From NCBI GenBank assembly GCA_023425025.1, contig JAFADG010000040.1:1-64000 (forward strand): a stretch of 64,000 bases of DNA. Direction: 5' to 3'. Positions 59,755-64,000 of the stretch are shown here, in pieces (within the stretch, counting starts at the first letter, position 1; every line of letters starts with the position of its first letter). The DNA comes from Bacillota bacterium. GTDB lineage: Bacteria > Bacillota > Clostridia > Christensenellales > Aristaeellaceae. Both the position numbers and the translations under genes were made by a program. The notes under the pieces are model-generated. The model saw only the letters and a list, made by a program, of their open reading frames with translations. It had not been told where the DNA came from and did not search any database.

Positions 59755-62700
59755 TTATTCCTGTACAGGACCGCAGGACAGCCAATAGCCAAAATGCATA
59801 ACAACATCCCGCAATTGGTCCTTTTCGTTCAGCCCCGGCCCGCAGCTGGCGCTGCCGATGCCGCCCACGCGATAGTTGACCAGCAGCACGGTAGCCTCGT
59901 CCGGCGTAAGCTGCAGGCGGTGGGAAGCGCGCTCCAGGGTTTCGGGGAAATAGTGCAGCGCGGAAAACTCCACCGGCAGGTCCGCATCCATTTGAATCAT
60001 ATCCTGCTCCGACCAAAGGCGCAGCCACCGGGTATCCACATGATTTCCGCACTCCTGGGGCCGGATGCGGGGCGCATACTGCTCCGTTACGCTGGAACGC
60101 CAGACGCCCTTGCGGGCGTGGGCCTGAAGGTCCGCATAACATTCGTCCGGCCCCTTTCCGGCATATTGCAGCCGTTCAAACGCCGGGATCAGGGGATACA
60201 GCATGGCAAAGCGCGGCAGATGCAGGTTCTGGCGGGTCAAGCTGCCGTACAGCATGCGGTCCTGGCCGGCCAGGCGGTGCGCGATGGCTTTGGCGGATAT
60301 GTCCGTGTGCAGGCCGGCCGCCGTTACGGTATAGCGGATGTCCACACGGTACAGCGGCAACCTGGAAACGGCGCCGAAGAAGCCGTGGAACAAAAGCTGA
60401 ACGCCATCCTTTGTCTCAGTGATTTCATCCGTACGAACATAAAACCGGGCGTGATGCAAATGCTCCGCGTACCAGTGCTGCTTCACCCCCTGATCGTTGT
60501 CGGTGGGGGCGCGCCAGGCGGTCATGCGGGCCGGAGCCGCCATCCGTTCCCTGCCCTCATGCTTCCAGCCGCGCAGCATGCCGGTCAGCCTGTCAAACTC
60601 GTATTGGTCCTCCCGGACGGTGATGCGCAGCGTGCGGCCATCCGGCTGCTGCAGCGTTACGGGCGCATGCGCCTGTTTGGCTTGCCGTGAGGCTGGTATG
60701 ACCTGAACAGGCAGCTCGAACTGCTCCCATGCAATTTCATATCCGGCCGGCGCCCAGGCCGTATCCCGCTTCAGTTGCACGGACATCTCCAGCAGCACCT
60801 CATCTTCTCCTGATTCGGGAAGATGATAGGACAAAACAGCCTCGGCTTGCTGATGCGGCGCAAGCGCGATATCCAGCGTTCCCTGTTCCAGGCAGGTTTC
60901 GCCGCACATCAGCCGCCAGTGCAGCGCGTACGCGTTCAGGTCGGTAAAATCGTGGCGGTTTGTGATCCGCATCCGCCCTTCCCGGGCGGACAAAAGCGCC
61001 GCATGAACGGGCTGAAGCACCTTTTTCAGGCACTTGAGCCCCGTGTGCGGGTTCCGGTCCGGGTCGCAAAGCCCATCCACGCAAAAATTGCCGTCGTGGG
61101 GAAACTCGCCGGAATCGCCGCCGTAGCGCTCCTCCACCGTCCCGTCCCCGCGCCGCACCCGGGCAATGTGGTCGCACCATTCCCACACGCAGCCGCCGAT
61201 GAGCTTTGGATACCGGTAGAAAAGCGCCCAGTAATCTTCCAGGCCGCCCGGCCCCAGCCCCATGGCGTGGGCATATTCGCACAGAAAATATGGACGCCGG
61301 TCCCGGGTCTGCGTAGCCTGGGTCCGCAAATCATCCAGGCCGGTATACATCCGGCTGACAACATCCACACAGGGATGAATGTCCGTTTGATCCGCGCCAT
61401 AGGCCGGGTCGGGGTAGGCCGTGCGCTCGTAATGGATCAGCCTGGACGGGTCCCGCTGCTTCGTCCATTCGGCCATGGCGATATGATTCGTTCCAAACTG
61501 GCTTTCGTTGCCAAGGGACCACATAATAATGGACGGGCTGTTTTTATCCCGCTCCACGGTACGCCGCATGCGGTCCATGTAGGCCTCGAACCAATCCGGA
61601 TGGGAAGACAGCTGCTCCGCCGCCTCCCGGGTACAAAACCCGCAGGCGGATTCCGCGCCGTGGGTTTCCAGGTCGCACTCCGTTATCACGTACAGGCCCA
61701 GCTCATCGCACAGTTCCGCAAAACGCGGATCGTTGGGATAATGGGAGGTGCGCACGCAGTTGATATTGTGCCGCTTCATCAAAAGAAGGTCCCGGCGCAT
61801 ATCCTCCACGGAAACCGTGTACCCGTTGTCCGGATGCGAATCGTGGCGGTTGACCCCTTTTAGCTTGACAGGGACACCGTTTACGCATAATTCCCCCCTG
61901 GGCGAAACGCCGACCGTCCGGAAGCCGAAGGCTTTGCAAATGTATTCTCCGTTGCAGGAAATCAGCGCCCGGTACAAAACCGGCGTTTCGGGTGACCAAA
62001 GCTGTGGCTGCGGCACATACAGTCCCGGCAAAGCCGTCCCATCCGGGTCAAGCAGCTGAACATCGACCGGCTGTTCATCCCCGCAAAAGTCCGTACGGAT
62101 CTCCACCCCGCCGTCGGCCTGAGGACAAATCTCTATATCCCGGATGTGCGCAGTAGGCCGGTTCAGCAAATAGACATCGCGGAAGATGCCGTGATACCGG
62201 AAAAAGTCCTGATCCTCCAGATAGCTTGCGTCGCTGAAGGTGAATACCTTGAATTCGATCGCGTTGTCCCCATTCCGAATAAGAGGCGTGATATCAAACT
62301 CCGCCTGCAGGTGGGAGCCCTTTGAAAAACCGGCGGCGGCGCCGTTGACGTACACTTCAAAATAGGAACAGACGCCTTCCGCAACCAGATAGCAGCGCCC
62401 CTGCGCGTGCAGGGAAACCTGCCGGCGGTAGACGCCCACCGGGTTTTCCAGCGGGACATGGGGCGGATCGAAAGGAAAGGGATAATTGATGTTCGTGTAC
62501 TGTATCTGCCCGTAGCCCTTCGTTTCCCAGCAGGAAGGCACCTGGATCCTGTCGGGCAGCTCCTGCCCGGCCGCTTCCTCCGGGGACGCGAAGTATCCGA
62601 AATCCCACTGCCCACTCAGGGAAATATACCGTGCGTTGTCCGCAAGGTTCTGGGCCAAAGCGCCCCGGGCGGTATCATAGGGCAGATAGTATGAACGCTG

Positions 62701-62757
62701 CGGGCAGCGGTTCTCCCCCGTTTTGCCGGGATTCATCCAATTCGGCAGCAAAGGCAT
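59755..62757 (-). CDS. lacZ: Beta-galactosidase, glycoside hydrolase family 2
   Basis: 1000 residues, full length for LacZ-type GH2. The domain order is sugar-binding, immunoglobulin-like, TIM barrel, second immunoglobulin-like and the C-terminal beta-sandwich (small chain). Glu418 in SLGNES is the acid/base and Glu494 in YFLCEYAHAMG the nucleophile. No signal peptide, so it cleaves lactose or short beta-galactosides inside the cell. AAAGGA lies before the ATG. It follows the alpha-fucosidase gene by 38 bp, suggesting joint use on fucosylated, galactose-containing glycans. Confidence 0.95.
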   Translation of the reverse strand: MPLLPNWMNPGKTGENRCPQRSYYLPYDTARGALAQNLADNARYISLSGQWDFGYFASPEEAAGQELPDRIQVPSCWETKGYGQIQYTNINYPFPFDPPHVPLENPVGVYRRQVSLHAQGRCYLVAEGVCSYFEVYVNGAAAGFSKGSHLQAEFDITPLIRNGDNAIEFKVFTFSDASYLEDQDFFRYHGIFRDVYLLNRPTAHIRDIEICPQADGGVEIRTDFCGDEQPVDVQLLDPDGTALPGLYVPQPQLWSPETPVLYRALISCNGEYICKAFGFRTVGVSPRGELCVNGVPVKLKGVNRHDSHPDNGYTVSVEDMRRDLLLMKRHNINCVRTSHYPNDPRFAELCDELGLYVITECDLETHGAESACGFCTREAAEQLSSHPDWFEAYMDRMRRTVERDKNSPSIIMWSLGNESQFGTNHIAMAEWTKQRDPSRLIHYERTAYPDPAYGADQTDIHPCVDVVSRMYTGLDDLRTQATQTRDRRPYFLCEYAHAMGLGPGGLEDYWALFYRYPKLIGGCVWEWCDHIARVRRGDGTVEERYGGDSGEFPHDGNFCVDGLCDPDRNPHTGLKCLKKVLQPVHAALLSAREGRMRITNRHDFTDLNAYALHWRLMCGETCLEQGTLDIALAPHQQAEAVLSYHLPESGEDEVLLEMSVQLKRDTAWAPAGYEIAWEQFELPVQVIPASRQAKQAHAPVTLQQPDGRTLRITVREDQYEFDRLTGMLRGWKHEGRERMAAPARMTAWRAPTDNDQGVKQHWYAEHLHHARFYVRTDEITETKDGVQLLFHGFFGAVSRLPLYRVDIRYTVTAAGLHTDISAKAIAHRLAGQDRMLYGSLTRQNLHLPRFAMLYPLIPAFERLQYAGKGPDECYADLQAHARKGVWRSSVTEQYAPRIRPQECGNHVDTRWLRLWSEQDMIQMDADLPVEFSALHYFPETLERASHRLQLTPDEATVLLVNYRVGGIGSASCGPGLNEKDQLRDVVMHFGYWLSCGPVQE

Positions 62758-62795
62758 CTTCTTGTCCTTTCAAAGGCCCGAGGCCCGCGTTGTGC

Positions 62796-64000
62796 CTACA
62801 GGGATTTGGCCATATAGGGCAGCATGGAGCGGATAGCGGCGGGGCCATCCTGTTCATCGATCTTCAAAATGATCTTTTTGGCGCGGACGGCAGGGAAAAC
62901 GCAGATGGCTTTATGCCCGATGGTCCCGCCCCGATACAGGCAGACGGGCTGCGGCGTGTACAAAACCGGTTCAAAGTACAGCGTGAAGCGCAGCACGGCT
63001 TCGCCCTGGGCAAGCTCCTCCTGGATCACCACCCGGTCCACCAGCGCGCCGTCCTCCGCCTCCGACGAAATGACGTAGCAGCCGTCTTCCTCCCGTACCG
63101 GCGAAAATCCCGGCACCGGCGCGCCGTACCGGGCGCGCAGCGCATTCCCGAATTCCCTCAGCCGCTTTGTGTCCGCCTCCGGCAGGCAGCCCTGTGCGGA
63201 CGGCCCGATGTTCAGCAGGAAATTGGCGCCGCGCCCAACGGACAACTCATAGATCCCAAGCAGCTCTTCCACGCTCTTGACGGTATCCTCGTTGTTCATG
63301 CAGTCAAACCACGTCCGGTCCCGCATCATAAAATCGCATTCCGCCGGGAGAAACCGCGGCGACGGGAAAACGCCGCCGGGAAAAAACTGCCGGGTGTGAT
63401 CCGTCTGGATGACGGCATTGGGGTTGGGCATAGGGGCATACCCATTTTCGTTGCCAACCCAGCGCACATCGGGGTCCCACATTTCAAAGATGCAGATATC
63501 CGGCTGCATCGCGCGCACAGCGCCAACAATGCGTACCGTGTCGAAGGTATGCCCATTGGACCCGCAGCCGTCAAACCAGATGTAGTCAATTTTGCCGTAG
63601 CCGGTCAACAGCTCCGTCAGTTGGGCGATAAAGTAATCGTCATACGCCCGCTCATCCGCAAAGTCCGCGCCGCCGCTCCACTGGGCCGGGGAACAGTACA
63701 GCCCCGCCCGCATATCGTATTTCCTGCACGCGGCTATAAACGCCGCCACCACATCGCCCTTGCCGTCCTTCCAGGGGGAGTTTTTCACCGAATACTCCGT
63801 ATACCCGGAAGGCCAGTTGCAAAAACCGTCGTGGTGCTTAGCGGTCAAAATCGCGTAGCGCGCCCCCGCGGCCTTGCTGTCGCGAATCCACTGCTCGCAG
63901 TCCAAATGCACAGGGCAAAACGCGCTGGCCGGCATGGGCTGCCCATCCCAATCCTGGTGCCCCTTGAAAAAGCTGCGGATGCCAAAGTGAAAAAACATGC
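62796..64000 (-). CDS. Alpha-L-fucosidase, glycoside hydrolase family 29 (N-terminus outside the window)
   Basis: At least 400 residues, open to the right edge. The visible part begins near the usual GMFFHFGIRSF motif, so only a few residues are missing. YAILTAKHHDGFCNWPS and IWFDGCGS (probable nucleophile Asp143 of the visible part) are GH29 signatures. The enzyme removes alpha-L-fucose from glycans. No signal can be judged. Upstream of lacZ in the same direction. Confidence 0.92.
   Translation of the reverse strand, partial: MFFHFGIRSFFKGHQDWDGQPMPASAFCPVHLDCEQWIRDSKAAGARYAILTAKHHDGFCNWPSGYTEYSVKNSPWKDGKGDVVAAFIAACRKYDMRAGLYCSPAQWSGGADFADERAYDDYFIAQLTELLTGYGKIDYIWFDGCGSNGHTFDTVRIVGAVRAMQPDICIFEMWDPDVRWVGNENGYAPMPNPNAVIQTDHTRQFFPGGVFPSPRFLPAECDFMMRDRTWFDCMNNEDTVKSVEELLGIYELSVGRGANFLLNIGPSAQGCLPEADTKRLREFGNALRARYGAPVPGFSPVREEDGCYVISSEAEDGALVDRVVIQEELAQGEAVLRFTLYFEPVLYTPQPVCLYRGGTIGHKAICVFPAVRAKKIILKIDEQDGPAAIRSMLPYMAKSL

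Overview
The window reads as the chromosome of a gut-type Clostridia bacterium (Firmicutes). The evidence is near-consensus sigma-A promoters (TTGACA-17-TATAAT), strong AGGAGG ribosome sites, U-tailed terminators, and typical clostridial families (DegV, ABC-F, Erm, VanZ-like, CPBP, GrpB, LUD). Most of the DNA is moderately GC-rich, with an AT-rich island at about 25.0-28.4 kb. Both ABC substrate-binding proteins have cleavable signal peptides without a lipobox cysteine, which I associate with some deep clostridial lineages. No rRNA, tRNA, CRISPR array, phage module or transposase gene was seen.

Layout. 0-1.05 kb: a secreted collagen-like protein running off the left edge. 1.2-15.3 kb: accessory genes, including a TetR regulator with two operator palindromes, a serine beta-lactamase-fold hydrolase, an MccF-like S66 peptidase, an aldo-keto reductase, DegV, a nitroreductase and several GNAT acetyltransferases. 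One GNAT gene lies behind a structured leader ending in an intrinsic terminator. 15.4-18.0 kb: GAPDH and MetY. 18-19 kb: an XRE/membrane-protein operon ending in a flavodoxin remnant. 19.3-24.9 kb: an HMA-TauE/SafE-cupredoxin fusion, mannonate dehydratase, an exported protein and an asymmetric ABC-F ATPase. 25-28.6 kb: an Erm methyltransferase with a leader peptide, an unrecognised 362-residue protein, GNATs and an esterase. 29.3-36.0 kb: a Ugp-like importer, a phosphodiesterase and a DeoR regulator, with three copies of one candidate operator. 36-47 kb: more GNATs, kinases and small enzymes, one of them a broken phosphotransferase. 47.3-49.9 kb: a three-gene ABC exporter.

50-59.3 kb holds a complete Lsr-type autoinducer-2 locus. 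lsrACDBF is divergent from lsrR, lsrK and a small cupin gene. The gene order matches the enterobacterial operon, but lsrG is absent and the cupin occupies an operon slot where it could replace it. LsrB imports AI-2, LsrK phosphorylates it, the phosphorylated signal would relieve LsrR, and LsrF degrades the product.

59.3-59.75 kb is non-coding but highly structured: a 136-nt inverted-repeat element, a strong terminator, and a 160-nt multibranched element closed by a perfect 17-bp stem. 59.75-64 kb encodes a GH2 beta-galactosidase and a GH29 alpha-fucosidase cut by the right edge, which suggests host-glycan or milk-oligosaccharide use.

Recurrent themes are eleven GNAT genes in about 46 kb, many resistance-like enzymes, and three genes decayed by deletion (AlkZ-like, flavodoxin, phosphotransferase).
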